Assembly: GCF_008831285.2 (NCBI RefSeq)
Contig: NC_045144.1
Location: 310,001 to 374,000 of the forward strand
Direction: 5' to 3'
DNA length: 64,000 nucleotides
Origin: Nymphaea colorata
Taxonomy: Eukaryota; Streptophyta; Magnoliopsida; Nymphaeales; Nymphaeaceae
How positions within the stretch are numbered: the first letter of the stretch is position 1; every line of letters starts with the position of its first letter. Below, piece after piece: positions 45,461-58,766 of this stretch. Both the position numbers and the translations under genes were made by a program. Under the pieces are notes generated by a model. That model worked only from the letters and a program-made list of their open reading frames with translations, made no database searches and was not told the DNA's origin.

Positions 45461-45561
45461 CCATCCGCCTCCTCAGTTGCCTTTTTTGTTTATCAGACTC
45501 AAATCGTATTGACTATGCTCATTGGCTGTTGATTGAACGAGGGAGAAATTTCTAGTATAAT

Positions 45562-46520
45562 ATGGCTGCATTGTCCTCTTCTAACGCTCCTCGCACTCCT
45601 ACTCCACCAGGTACACAATGGAATGCTTTCTCAAGTTTGGTTTCAGTTAAGCTTGATCGATCAAATTACCTTCTTCAAATTGAAAGTGTTATGAAAAGTT
45701 TAAATTTGATCAAATATATTAATGGAAAATGTTCTGCTCCACCTGAATTTCTTGATGAAGCACACACACAAGAAAATACTGGTTATGATTTATGGTATCG
45801 TGAAGACCATCTTGCACTAAGTTGGATCAAAGTCACTGTGACTAAACCAGTCATGTCACAACTGGTTCGTGTTGGCATGGCTATAGATGCTTGGTGCATC
45901 CTTGAAAAATAGTATGCCTCACAAAATAATTTTCGTATTATTCAGTTGAAAAGAGAATTACAAAACATAAAAAAGGGAGGAATGTCTATGACAGAATACC
46001 TTCAACATATTAGTTTCTTACATGATTCTCTTAGCAGAGTGCAACACTTTGTCTCAGATACAGACCTTGTTCTCTATACCTTGAATGGACTGAATTCTGA
46101 ATATGAATCTTTTATTACCATGGTTACTGCATTCAAAGATCTGCCTTCGTGGTCTGAATTAGGTGATATGTTAATTATTGAAGAGCGACGACTTGGAATC
46201 CTTTCTTCATCCCAGATGACTTAGGTTGAAGCCACTGCCACTGCCTTTATTGCTGAACAAGGGCATGTGCATGCTTTTATTACTGACCAAGGGTGTGGGC
46301 GTGCTTTTATTACTGACCAAGGGTGTGGGCGTGCTTTTATTACTGACCAAGGCCATGGGCGTGGCAACTATAATGGTGGTAGGGGAAGAGGCCGTAATGG
46401 TGGAAGAGGAAACTATGGAAAAAATAATAACACTAACCAGTCTAGCCAACGAGTAACTTGTCAATATTTTGGCTGAAGAAATCATACAGCTCGACAATGT
46501 TATGATATTCCAAAAGCATT
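45562..46520 (+). pseudogene. gag: copia copy B gag, broken
   Basis: The start at 45,562 is followed by a Pro-rich stretch and the gag core. Stops lie at 45,910 (a Gln codon in copy A) and 46,221 (also Gln in copy A), so each copy has its own lesions. A 30-bp repeat encodes AFITDQGCGR about three times before the Gly/Arg-rich tail. The zinc knuckle near 46,457 again has Phe for its second Cys, followed by a stop. Confidence 0.8.
46243..46362 (+). repeat. 30-bp tandem repeat inside copia copy B gag
   Basis: Four units at 46,243, 46,273, 46,303 and 46,333; the middle two are identical. Copy A has one hybrid unit at the same place. Confidence 0.9.
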
Positions 46521-46521
46521 T

Positions 46522-47007
46522 ATGGCCACGTCATTCAACATGGGAAAATCTGGTAATGCATCTAGTAGTCGAGAAAATGTCAGCAATACTCAAGACTCAG
46601 TCTGGTATCCAGACACAGGTGCCTCCCACCATGTGACAAATTCAGAACAAGATATGCAAGGTAAAGTTTCCTATCATGGTTCTAATTCTATTATAGTTGG
46701 CAATGGTAGTAAGATGCAAATTAAAAATATAGGGAACGTGTACCTACCTAGCAAGGCGTCATCCTTTGTTTTGAAAAATGTGTTGCATGCTCCTAAAGCA
46801 CACAAGAATCTTATGTCAGTAGCAAGGTTTACCAAAGACAACCAATGCTCTATTGAATTTTCCTCTAATGGTTTTATTGTTAAGAATATGCAGACAGGCA
46901 AGATTCTTCACCTTGGGCCGCTTGAGAAAGGAGGACTCTATAGGTGGACGAGAGAAAGGAAGGACTCTACTAGCAATCCTATCAGTATTGGAGATGACGA
47001 TCAATAA
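46522..47007 (+). pseudogene. pol: copia copy B protease and GAG-pre-integrase region
   Basis: An uninterrupted 161-codon stretch with the protease signature DTGASHHV at residues 31-38 and the region before the integrase (EKGGLYRW) near its end. It is intact within this stretch but cut off by a stop at 47,005 and by the stops upstream. Confidence 0.75.
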
Positions 47008-47058
47008 AAGACTGCAAATACTTCTTTGGTTTCTCAAAATTCTTACTCAGACATTTAG

Positions 47059-47956
47059 TTATGGCATCTAGGACATGCTCACTATCAGTTGTTAAACTAG
47101 TTGAAAGTTCCTGGTTTAATTTCTGTTGATGAAAGACATAAATTAGATCTTTCTTCTTCATGTGTGCTTGGAAAAATGCATAAAATTCATTTTTCTAAAG
47201 CTGAGTTTCATGCGACCGAACCTTGAAGTATTACATGTTGATATTTAGGCACCAGCACCATGTGCTTCACGAGAAGGGTACATGTATTCTTTCTTAATGG
47301 TTGATGACTACTCTCACTTCTCATGGATCTTTCCCTTGTCGAAGAAAAGTGATATGCTTCCATGTTTTAAAACCTTTTTAAGCATAGTAGAGTGTCAACT
47401 TGAAACAAAAATTAAAATTTTCCATTCAGATGGAGGAGAATTCATGAGCAAAGAATTTAGCACATTTCTTGAAAATCAAGGAATTCGTCGATGGGTAACA
47501 TGCCCTTACACATCCTAGTAGAACGAGATAGTTGAAAGGAAGCATAGGCATCTTGTGGAAATGGGGCTCACCATGATTTATCATGCCAATATGCCATAAA
47601 AAATTTGGGTTGATGCTTTTAAAACTGCTGTTCATCTTATTAACTGGTTACCTATTGCAGACTTGCAAATGACGCCGTAAGAGAAGCTCTTACGTGAAGT
47701 TCCCAAATATAGTCATCTAAGGACCTTTGGTTGTACCATCCATCCATTGAATGGGCCTAGACGTGCTTCAAAACTAGAACCCAAAGCTCAAACCTGCGTC
47801 TTCATTGGGTATGGCAGCTGTCATAAAGGCTGTGTTTGTTACAATCTAATCTCTAATCATGTCATCATATCTAGACATGTTATTTTTTACGAAAGAAATT
47901 TTTTATACTCTCATTGTGGTCCCTCTTTTGCTGCCTCAAACATTCAAGTTAGCTAA
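47059..47956 (+). pseudogene. pol: copia copy B integrase, broken
   Basis: The HHCC region is near 47,060-47,170. The core follows with a changed first Asp motif (a stop replaces the Trp of DIWG near 47,250), FHSDGGEF near 47,425, and the VERKH motif near 47,533 after a stop. The C-terminal part ends at 47,956. It lacks the mosaic insertion of copy A, so this copy shows the older layout. Confidence 0.8.
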
Positions 47957-48259
47957 AGTCATCGTCCAGATCTGAATGTATTAAACCGAGACCTATTGAT
48001 GAGCTAAAAGAGAGTTTATCTCTTATTGAGTTGCCTAGAATCATTCCCAGTTCCTCAAGTTCCTCAGCAGTTCAAACTGGTTCCAATCACTTTCATGTGC
48101 ACATACCATCAATTTTAGCATACTTAGACTTTCATGGAACTAGAAACACATGTTACGGACAATTCCAGCACAAGGATGTCACATTGTGCTTCATATAGCT
48201 ATATTCCTTCACAAACATCTCATGTATTACCCAAAAAATACCCATTTATTTTTCTGCAC

Positions 48260-48444
48260 ACAGGTAATTACACCTCATACATGCATATATATATTTATTT
48301 TTAGGCAATCAGAGATGTCTAAGACTAAGAGTGTTGTGTATCATTTCCAGAATATAACACATCACACATCTATTCATATCTAGGCGCATAAATACATAGA
48401 TTCGCTACTATAACATGCATATATATATATATACATATATATAT

Positions 48445-48477
<33 letters not shown>

Positions 48478-49380
48478 TACAAGCAACAAAGGTACAAGGG
48501 CTACATGCTGCACTCATAGCTGAGTATTCCCATACCTTATTGCTCTATGCTGCAATCAAAACATTCATTTACATGTATAATTTCAGCCCCACCAAGTAGA
48601 ATTCTCCTTGCTTTATGTATATATATACCTACCTATATAGATAATTTGTAAAAGAAACTATATAACACTAACCAGGGTCTCTCTAACAGTATAGCCCCTG
48701 ATTTTTTACTGTCAGCACCCTAGCTCCTTGGCTTTCTTGATCCTCCAAGCTGCGGATAACAGTCACATGGACCAGTGCCTCTTTGCTCTTGATCTTCACC
48801 CCAAGATGCAGGAAAACAAGGGTTAGCTCTCACTTGTTCCTAATTTCTAACTGCTGGAACCCTCCCCCCTATGGCTGCAGCAAATGGGAACCTGAGGTAT
48901 GGGGTTAAATAAGGCCGATACATGGTGAGCAACACCCCCAAATGATTTTTCTCAGGAAGGCTTCTCAGCTGCCCTCAATCATCTTTAGTTTCTCTTAATA
49001 TTTTCAGTTAGCACTTCTACCTAGGTATATTTTTGGTAACCCATTCATTTCTTTCCATGACTGCCCCCTTTATGATATAGTTGACAGTTTCAACTATTTT
49101 TATCTGTTATTGAATCTACCAATTATAGCCTATACTCTTATTAAAATTTTTGTGATAATAAAGAAAAAGAAAAAGAAAAACGTGGGCATTACAGCAACCG
49201 TCTGGTTTGAGTCAGAAGTATTGGTTAGAAGGCAATCAGTTATTAGAGATGATGTTAGCGACCATCAGTTTGTTTGATCAACTTTCAATGGTTACGAGTT
49301 ATAATGAAAAATTCAGCTTTTGGTATTGTTTTGGCTGTAACAATGAGATGTATAGAGGGATAAAATTTTGATATAGAAAG
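48260..49380. other. Non-coding part of arm B (pairs with 9,480-10,660)
   Basis: Aligned with arm A throughout. Holds a TA/TACA microsatellite at 48,418-48,476. I recognise no gene. Confidence 0.6.
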
Positions 49381-50016
49381 CATATTTAGATGGGTGCTTT
49401 GTGATGTTAGAGGCGCTTTCCTTCCAGTTTTCACTTTTCACCTGTACAAATCAGACCTTAGGCATGCAATATATTGGATCATATAGATATATAGCCCCCC
49501 ACGTACATCATTAAAAGGATCTCAAATGCCCACCTAAGCAAGAAATTAAGTCTAAGGTCACCTACGTTCTTTAGAGAGAGCTTCACCATTGACCATCAGC
49601 GTCGAAAACTCAAGCCACATCGATTGAAGAAATCGACAAGCGACATCCGATGACAACGCTGGTGGCTAAAGTTCAGTTTTCTCCTCCTCCACCAACCCCC
49701 TCTCCTCTTTCTTCTTCTTCGGCCACCTGAATCTTTGGAACTGGTCAATGCCCGATATGAGATATGAGATCGAGCTGCTGCACACTTCTGTGGATCCACA
49801 AGTATACAGTATCATAGGAAAAAAGATGAAGGTTGGGTTATTTCTGAATTTTTTAATGACGTACTATGTCTATTTTACACTTTTTATTTTTTTCATAACC
49901 CTTTTTTACCCTTTTAAAATGTTCATTTTCTACTATAAACAGGGATATTTTGGTCATTATGTACCCATATACACAAATTTTTTACATATAACAGGTTTTG
50001 ACAACCCGTTTCTACA

Positions 50017-50019
<3 letters not shown>

Positions 50020-50066
<47 letters not shown>
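50020..50066. repeat. (AT)n microsatellite
   Basis: A pure AT run of 47 bases in unit 1. Confidence 0.95.
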
Positions 50067-50070
<4 letters not shown>

Positions 50071-50560
50071 AATCTTTTTAGTCATCTTTTTCTTACAAGA
50101 TATATCTTCTCTATATAGAGTACCTTCTTGGGACACTCTTTTTCACTACGATTGTTTTATTAATGCAAATCTGTTCGTGTTGGCCCATGTCCAGCTGAAC
50201 TCAGCTGAACACTCTCTACTCATTGCTCTCATCATGAGCAACTGCCATCACCCTCTTTTTCTCTCTCTCTCTCTCTCTTGCTCTCTCTGATTTGGCCTGA
50301 TTTGTTTTTTTATTCTGGAACATCTCTTAGGGTGGAAAGATTAACGGAAGATGTGGACTGCAAAAGAGTCATGCATGGAATATTTTTCTGTCAGATTTTT
50401 CTTTCTTTGACAAGTAGCCTAAACCAGTGTTGTTAGAGGTGCACAACTGCATGAGGTCTCTGTGCATCACCTAGAAGAACTCCTCAAAGCATCTGAGTGA
50501 TGCACCATTGACCTAATTAAGATGTGTGGCATGACGACCTAATTAAGGTGTGTGGCATAA

Positions 50561-50561
<1 letters not shown>

Positions 50562-50618
<57 letters not shown>
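50562..50618. repeat. (AT)n-(GT)n microsatellite
   Basis: An AT run passing into about 17 GT steps. Nearly identical at 57,396-57,454. Confidence 0.95.
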
Positions 50619-51929
50619 TGAAATCAGGCAGCTATTTTTGTGCTCGAATGGTTATTTTGTATCATTAAAAACTGCTGTAAAAGTTGTATTCCATTATTTG
50701 AAACCATGATCAAGCAACTGATCATTGCAAATGCATCTTTTGATGGATTCAAGGTGACAATCACCTAGAAGACGTGGCTAGGTTGTTGCATTTGAGAACT
50801 CACGAAAAACCTGTGCTGGAGACATCCAGCTACACCTTGATAGGGAAGAGAAACGACCTTTTAGGGTTGACAGATTTGGAGTTTAAGAAAGCTGTGGCAT
50901 ATAGAGAAAAGTCGATGTCATTAATTGTTTAAGAGCTACAAAATAAATGGAGACATGCAAAACATGATGTAACTTCACAAGAAACGGACTAAGTATTGAG
51001 GTCTTTTCATGTATGACTATCAAAGCTAGTGCTATCTAGATGATAAAATCATGAAATATTGGGCCAAGAACGAACTGGTACAATTCAAATAGGTTGATTC
51101 AAACCAATTTTCACATGTAAAATGAAAAAAAAATGTAAAATAGATGACAAGAAAACAGTAAGTACAAATTAAGAACAGCAAAGAAACGACAATACATTCT
51201 TTGTCTTTCTCATGGCCTTGCTTGTCTTCAATTTAGTTGGCCCGAGAGAATTTGATTGTTGTTGTTGGTGGCCTTTTTTGTCTTCAATTTAGTTGATGTA
51301 GTAGAGCCCATGTATATCTTTCGTATCCATCACCAAATCCTCCTTTGGGGTTTCTGGAGAAAATAACGTGGCAATCAAGATATTTTGGTTAGTTTGCTAA
51401 CCGATGGCTATTAGGAAATTTCTGTAACATAAGCTGTGCTAGATTGTCAACAAGGGGAAAATGTCTAATTCCTTTAAACTGAAGTTGTAGATCCATGTGC
51501 CATCTGTATTTGATGTTGGCATACATGGTTTTGTATTTTCTGGTGGAAGATTTGGATCATTCCCAATTAAGTCTTCTTTCTTAAAGCTCATTTCGTTTTC
51601 CACCACTTATTGCAAACCCTAAGAATGGACATACCACTTAGGTAAGGGACAGAAGCCGGGCATATTAAAATTCCTTTTCTTTATAATTTAGCACTATCTT
51701 AAAATATATTTGGTGATAAACATACATTAAGTTAGTTATTTTTTGTTTTATTAATATACCATAATAATTAAAAAAAGGAATGGCACTTATAACATCAAAA
51801 TGGTAAAAGTTGAAAAAATACTTTTTTTATAAAAGGAATTTGAACTTAAACATTGTTTAGATTAAATTAGTGTTTATAATGAAGACATTAGGAGATTCAT
51901 ATTTTGTTCAGAACACTTCTTAACACAAA

Positions 51930-52046
51930 TATAAGAGGTCTGTTGGTTTTTGTTTGTGATCGAAGTATAGTGTGTGTGTGTGTGTGTGTGTGTATAATGT
52001 AAGAGGTCTGTTGGTTTTTGTTTGTGATCCAAGTAGGGTGTGTCTC

Positions 52047-52077
<31 letters not shown>

Positions 52078-52195
52078 TCATATACATATATATATTGTAA
52101 GAGGTCTGTTGGTTTTTGTTTGTGATCGAAGTAGTGTGTGTGTGTGTGTATTTTCATTATCTGTTTACATATATATATTGTAAGAGGTCTGTTGG
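51930..52195. repeat. Compound minisatellite, four units
   Basis: Four copies of the 'gaggtctgttgg' unit separated by TG and TA runs. The last is cut short. Homologous to 13,037-13,266 and 58,767-59,035. Confidence 0.8.
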
Positions 52196-52291
52196 TCTGT
52201 TGTCCAATCTAACTTGATAGATAGTTAGGAGAAAAGTAAAGAGAAAAAAGTGATATGTATTTTCATTATCTATTATTAGTTATACACGCAC

Positions 52292-52294
<3 letters not shown>

Positions 52295-52360
<66 letters not shown>
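52295..52360. repeat. (AT)n microsatellite
   Basis: An AT run of about 65 bases with one interruption. Confidence 0.95.
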
Positions 52361-52369
<9 letters not shown>

Positions 52370-55049
52370 TGAATGTGCTGTCTCTTTTATAATGAAAAAT
52401 ATTGAGAAAAGTCTTATCAATGTAAATTATTTGTTTCTATTCAACAGGGTGGTTTCCCTCTTTTTTGACTTCTCGACCACTAAAAGTGAAGTGTGGTCGA
52501 AGAAAGAAATAAAGTGATAGCTCCACGCATTTTGAGTTCTTATGCACGTCTAGAGAGAGGGGGCGAGAGAGAGGGGGAGGAGAGAGAGCAAACAGAAAGA
52601 TGGAATTCCTTCCAGCATTAGCTAGTGACGATCAGCAACCATGAAGATTCAAGGGGACTGTGGTGTAGGTACTGTGAATAGCTTTAAAATGGGGAAGGGA
52701 AGCTGGTCGATCAAGGCGTCTTTCAGATGTGGTTTCATTAGCATATGTGTTTTCTATATGCTTTTGTGGTGATGCTGCTTTGTGTTGAAGTCGGTGATAT
52801 ACGTGAGAGACGTCCTTCATAAAAAAGGACGAAAGGTTGCAGAAACTTGTTCTTCTACTTGAAGATTCATATTTAGCACATGTTGAATCATATAAATTAG
52901 ACTGTCAATTGCTTCTGATGAAACAGATTTGGATTTTTCATGTTGCCATGGTATTCATAATTCCTGTCTTTGATAGCCACCATATTGCCATGGGAAGCAC
53001 AATCTACCAACTTCACATAAGTATTTTGATTCGAGCCTTTCTATTCCACCTCTAAGTTTGCATCTTTCCCACCAAGGCAGGAACTTTAATATCAACAATG
53101 TCATATCGTGTAAATTAACGGTTTCTATTCAACGGGGTCGTTCCTCTCTTTTTTACTTGTCTACCACTGAAAGTGAATGTGTGGTGGAAGAAAGAAACAG
53201 AGTAACAGCTCCATGCCCTTTGACTTCTCTTGCATGAAGAGAGCAAGAGAGAGAGAGAGAGAGAGAGCGAGAGACGGGAATTACATGTTTTGTTCTTATT
53301 TAAAATAGTAGTTTGTGCTGGCGAGTGGAAAAGAGAGATGAGCCCGACAAATCCTAAGATCTGTTTTAGCAAAAGAACTGAAGTATGCAACTTTAGTTTG
53401 AAAGCGGAGAGCGCTTCAGGACATAGTGGATCCTTCAGGTCCCTTTTTCAACAGTACCGAGGAGTAACCAATCATTACATAGTCAAGATGGTTGAAGTTT
53501 TCTTGGGAATAAGATGAATAGTGAAGAAGTTTAACAACACTCTGATTGTTCTGAATCTCAAGATAGAAGGAGCTACAATTGTACACCAGTAGCAACCTAT
53601 TTCCCCATGTAACTTCTTATATAAGGTCATTTCAAATGAGGTGGCTCTTAGAGAGGCTTTAGGCAACACAATCCCAATTGTCAAGTAAATTTTTCATTCA
53701 CCTATTATAGCACTTGTTTGGATGGAGAGAAATTAGTATAAAAGGAAAAGAATGGAAAGGGAAAGAAAGGATTTGGGAAGAAAAGGAGAGGAAAGAAAAT
53801 AGAATGAAACAAATTGTTATAAAAGCTTGTTTGAATAGAAATAAAAAGAATTGTTCAAACTATGTTTGTTTAAACTACATAAAGGAAAAGAAAGAAATAA
53901 TTGAAGTTGTTTGAATAGAAAGAAAGAACTTTATTTTGATTTGCGCACTGGGAAGGCACAAAATGACAAGAAAATGTGGATGAAGCTGGACTAGGGCTAG
54001 CTAGATGATAAAATCTTGAAGGGTCTGGTAATTAATAGCCATCATTTTCTTTCTTAATAAGACCAGAAAAAATATGTTATCAATTAAACATTTTCATTAT
54101 TTGGGTCAAATGACTCATAAATCCAGTGTTTCTTTGGTCAATGTTTGCCATGAGCCAGACCCAACTAGCATTCAATCGACCATATTTTTTGTGTTAAGAC
54201 TGAACCAACTTAAAAAATAAATACACTCTATAGAGATCTTCCCTTGTGGCCGGGTGAGCAAGAGGGGTATTTCATCATACCGCTCAACAAGAGGGGTATT
54301 TCATCCCTAGAGCCAATTCTGTATCAGGTGTACCACAGTTGCAGTTTCATTGAAATTCAACATAATCAGCCTCTATGATGGTAAACCCTAAATAAAATAT
54401 ACTTATTTCACTGTCAGAAATAAATAATGAATCATGACTAGTTTAGACATATAATTGAGCAAGGTCATCTGTAGACTTAGATAATGTTTGTTATTTGTTG
54501 GGTTAGGCATCTTCCCAGATAGAAAACATATTAGAAGCATCAAACAAATCAATGCTAGTGGGAATATATATATATATTTATATATATGAGTGTGTGTGTG
54601 TGTGTTGAAATTAGGCAGCTATTTCTGTGCTCCGATGGTTATTTTGTATTGTTCAAAACTGCCATAAAAGTTGGATTCCATAATGGAAAACCATGGTCAA
54701 GCAATGGATCGTTGCAAATGCATCTTTTGCAATGTTTTTTATCGACAACAAGCAAACAAATAACCATCCAGCCGTGGAAGTTCACCTTTGAATCACTTGA
54801 ATATTCAGAAATGATCGCTCCAATCGATTGTTAATCACCCATTTTAATTACCCTTAAACATGTTTAAAGTATGATGACATTCGTTTATTTTCCAGTCAAC
54901 ATTGTAAAATATATGGATCATATGAATATCCCATCAAAGGATGTAGGATGGCCCAGCAAAGCAAAATTACTATGATCTTTCAAAAAATTGATTCCTCATG
55001 ACATGAATAATTTCACACTAGCCCGCCAACTTGTGATCTCAACCCCTTC

Positions 55050-55218
55050 TTTAGTGGGGGAGCCAAGAATTTTTGGCTGAAGGGCATGTGAGTCACCGAC
55101 CTGGGTTTGATGTGGGGACTATGATGTGACAGCAACTAGGTCCAGCATCGTCGCAACAATACTGATGTGGGGCAATGGTACACAGCAACCCACACTTCGC
55201 TTCTATACTTCCCTTCTT
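55050..55218. mobile_element. MITE-like element in tandem unit 1
   Basis: Copy of the 922-1,088 family, with the left end changed to 'agtgggggagcca'. Confidence 0.4.
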
Positions 55219-56755
55219 ACTTTTCACCGCTTATTGTGGTTACCTAAGGAATACGTTAAGATGTCTCTTACTGATCAAATGGTGATTGGAATTCTTCAAC
55301 ACAAGAATATTCAAATGCTATTACTTAAAATTGCTTGGATTGTGGAGAAGGGTGCAGAAAACACAAAAAGTTGCATGCAATCCCCGGTAAATGACGCAAG
55401 AACTTGTTACATCACTAGCTAATGTCACCAGCCACTGCAAGTCCCCTGGCAAAATGTTCCAATCTTGGTGTCTATAAATTGTGACATAGAAAGTGGATTA
55501 ATTTCTGTGATTTGTATATTTAATTACCTATTTGATCTCTCATGAATAGAATGAGGGGCTCCCTTGACAGTTTCCAAACGCAAAAAACCTATTTGATTTC
55601 ACAAGCAGTGGCTGCTGGAAGTTCATGCAGAGCAATTACATTATTATACAAGATTTTTTGTTAGGTACTAGAAAACTATATTTTTTAAACTTAGAACATG
55701 GTAACTTCTCAACTTGATTGCAAGATAAGATAATCAAGGTTATAATCAATCACCAAAATACGGAGTACATCACTAACTTGTGGAGCTTGGTGCATGTTGG
55801 ATGGAGAGTCTATGCTTCACGCCTTCAAACTAAGCAGAGTCCAACAATCACCAAAATGGTTTTCAGCTAAAGATCAAGCTGAAGAAAAATAGAACCCTAA
55901 AGGGGTAGTGCAAAGCCAAATTTCTGACTGGGGGGTAGTATTAGTTTAACTTTCAACTTTAAGGTATATAAAAAAAATAAAAAAAGAAGAAGTATCAATG
56001 GCTGGTATGGGAAATTGCTTACAAAATCCGCAATGCGGCTCCACTACCGTTAAGGCGTCATTTGGCAGCAGGGACACTCATACAGTTTTCATAATAGGTA
56101 GAAAAAATGGGGTATGCTTAGCAGCAGTTCTAACCGAGCGTGAGTGACTATACACAATTTCCCTGGATCTCTTTCCTCCAATGAAAAAGATTGAAAACCA
56201 GAAAGTAACAAAACAGAACACATAACAACTATGAACCATGAAGAAGAGAAAAAAGATCTATTTAGATTGGTGCTTTATGTTACTTCATGCCTAAGAAGGT
56301 GTGGTCATTCCAGTTTTCACTTTTAACCTATACAAATAAAACCTTAGGCATGCAATGTATTGGATCGTATAGATATGTAGCCCTCCACATACGTCATCAT
56401 AAGTATATTAGATGCCCAGCTAAGCAAGAAATTAAGTCCTAGATGTCTGAGAAAACTTGTTCCTATAGATGGATAAGCAAATGCTAGTCCATCAATTCGA
56501 GATCCAATTCCAGATTTTTTAAAGTGATATCTCATCCACAGCATCGCATCGATTGAGGAATCAACAAGCGATATCCCATGACAATGATGGTGGCCAAAGT
56601 GCAGTTTCTTCTGTCCACCGCCTGCAGACACGAAGCCCCGATATGAGATTGAGTTGTGTGCACATCCGAACGCACAAGTATGCAGTGGAAAAAAGCTGGA
56701 GTTTTGATATGTTCAATCTTTTACATATAACATGTTTTGACAACCCGTTTCTACA

Positions 56756-56902
<147 letters not shown>

Positions 56903-57390
56903 AATCTTTTTAGTCATCTTTTTCTTACAAGATATATCTTCTCTATATAGAGTACCTTCTTGGGACACTCTTTTTCACTACGATTGTTTTATTAATGCAA
57001 ATCTGTTCGTGTTGGCCCATGTCCAGCCGAACTCAGCTGAACACTCTCTACTCATTGCTCTCATCATGAGCAACTGCCATCACCCTCTTTTTTTCTCTCT
57101 CTCTCTCTCTCTTGCTCTCTCTGATTTGGCCTGATTTGTTTTTTTATTCTGGAACATCTCTTAAGGTGGAAAGATTAACGGAAGATGTGGACTGCAAAAG
57201 AGTCATGCATGGAATATTTTTCTGTCAGATTTTTCTTTCTTTGACAAGTAGCCTAAACCAGTGTTGTTAGAGGTGCACAACTGCATGAGGTCTCTGTGCA
57301 TCACCTAGAAGAACTCCTCAAAGCATCTGAGTGATGCATCATTGACCTAATTAAGATGTGTGGCATGACGACCTAATTAAGGTGTGTGGC

Positions 57391-57395
<5 letters not shown>

Positions 57396-57454
<59 letters not shown>
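57396..57454. repeat. (AT)n-(GT)n microsatellite
   Basis: Equivalent of 50,562-50,618 in unit 2. Confidence 0.95.
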
Positions 57455-57456
<2 letters not shown>

Positions 57457-58766
57457 TGAAATCAGGCAGCTATTTTTGTGCTCGAATGGTTATTTTGTAT
57501 CATTAAAAACTGCTGTAAAAGTTGTATTCCATTATTTGAAACCAGGATCAAGCAACTGATCATTGCAAATGCATCTTTTGATGGATTCAAGGTGACAATC
57601 ACCTAGAAGACGTGGCTAGGTTGTTGCATTTGAGAACTCACGAAAAACCTGTGCTGGAGACATCCAGCTACACCTTGATAGGGAAGAGAAACGACCTTTT
57701 AGGGTTGACAGATTTGGAGTTTAAGAAAGCTGTGGCATATAGAGAAAAGTCGATGTCATTAATTGTTTAAGAGCTACAAAATAAATGGAGACATGCAAAA
57801 CATGATGTAACTTCACAAGAAACGGACTAAGTATTGAGGTCTTTTCATGTATGACTATCAAAGCTAGTGCTATCTAGATGATAAAATCATGAAATATTGG
57901 GCCAAGAACGAACTGGTACAATTCAAATAGGTTGATTCAAACCAATTTTCACATGTAAAATGAAAAAAAAAATGTAAAATAGATGACAAGAAAACAGTAA
58001 GTACAAATTAAGAACAGCAAAGAAACGACAATACATTCGTTGTCTTTCTCATGGCCTTGCTTGTCTTCAATTTAGTTGGCCCGAGAGAATTTGATTGTTG
58101 TTGTTGGTGGCCTTTTTTGTCTTCAATTTAGTTGATGTAGTAGAGCCCATGTATATCTTTCGTATCCATCACCAAATCCTCCTTTGGGGTTTCTGGAGAA
58201 AATAACGTGGCAATCAAGATATTTTGGTTAGTTTGCTAACCGATGGCTATTAGGAAATTTCTGTAACATAAGCTGTGCTAGATTGTCAACAAGGGGAAAA
58301 TGTCTAATTCCTTTAAACTGAAGTTGTAGATCCATGTGCCATCTGTATTTGATGTTGGCATACATGGTTTTGTATTTTCTGGTGGAAGATTTGGATCATT
58401 CCCAATTAAGTCTTCTTTCTTAAAGCTCATTTCGTTTTCCACCACTTATTGCAAACCCTAAGAATGGACATACCACTTAGGTAAGGGACAGAAGCCGGGC
58501 ATATTAAAATTCCTTTTCTTTATAATTTAGCACTATCTTAAAATATATTTGGTGATAAACATACATTAAGTTAGTTATTTTTTGTTTTATTAATATACCA
58601 TAATAATTAAAAAAGGAATGGCACTTATAACATCAAAATGTTAAAAGTTGAAAAAATACTTTTTTTATAAAAGGAATTTGAACTTAAACATTGTTTAGAT
58701 TAAATTAGTGTTTATAATGAAGACATTAGGAGATTCATATTTTGTTCAGAACACTTCTTAACACAA

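Larger units (their letters stand above)
44567..48260 (+). mobile_element. Ty1-copia retrotransposon copy B, with 5' LTR, no RT and no 3' LTR
   Basis: The 5' LTR (44,567-44,906), a decayed primer-binding site, a long repeat-rich leader, gag, protease and integrase are present in order. Reverse transcriptase, RNase H and the 3' LTR are missing at the same point as in copy A. The insertion interrupts the long-repeat phrase 'ctgtgctagatttgttaaca' seen uninterrupted at 12,300, 30,400 and 51,430. Confidence 0.85.
49380..56260. repeat. Long tandem repeat unit 1
   Basis: About 6.9 kb. The sequence at its start ('cttaggcatgcaat', then 'caagcgacat') recurs at 56,345-56,580 and 63,150-63,390, marking the period. 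It is nearly identical to unit 2 from 50,068 to 56,717, with a few single-base indels and substitutions. It contains a MITE-like element, the minisatellite and several microsatellites, but no recognised gene. Confidence 0.8.

Noticed and set aside
45150-45512. 120-codon open frame with Pro/Cys-rich translation
   Set aside because: Falls in the repeat-rich leader of copia copy B, with no family features and no counterpart in copy A.
51930-52195. CRISPR-like array of repeats and spacers
   Set aside because: Four units with microsatellite spacers in a plant nuclear region; a compound minisatellite explains it.
53714-53914. Lys/Glu-rich 66-codon frame, also at 60,527
   Set aside because: By-product of the purine-rich tract; identical only because the units are recent duplicates.
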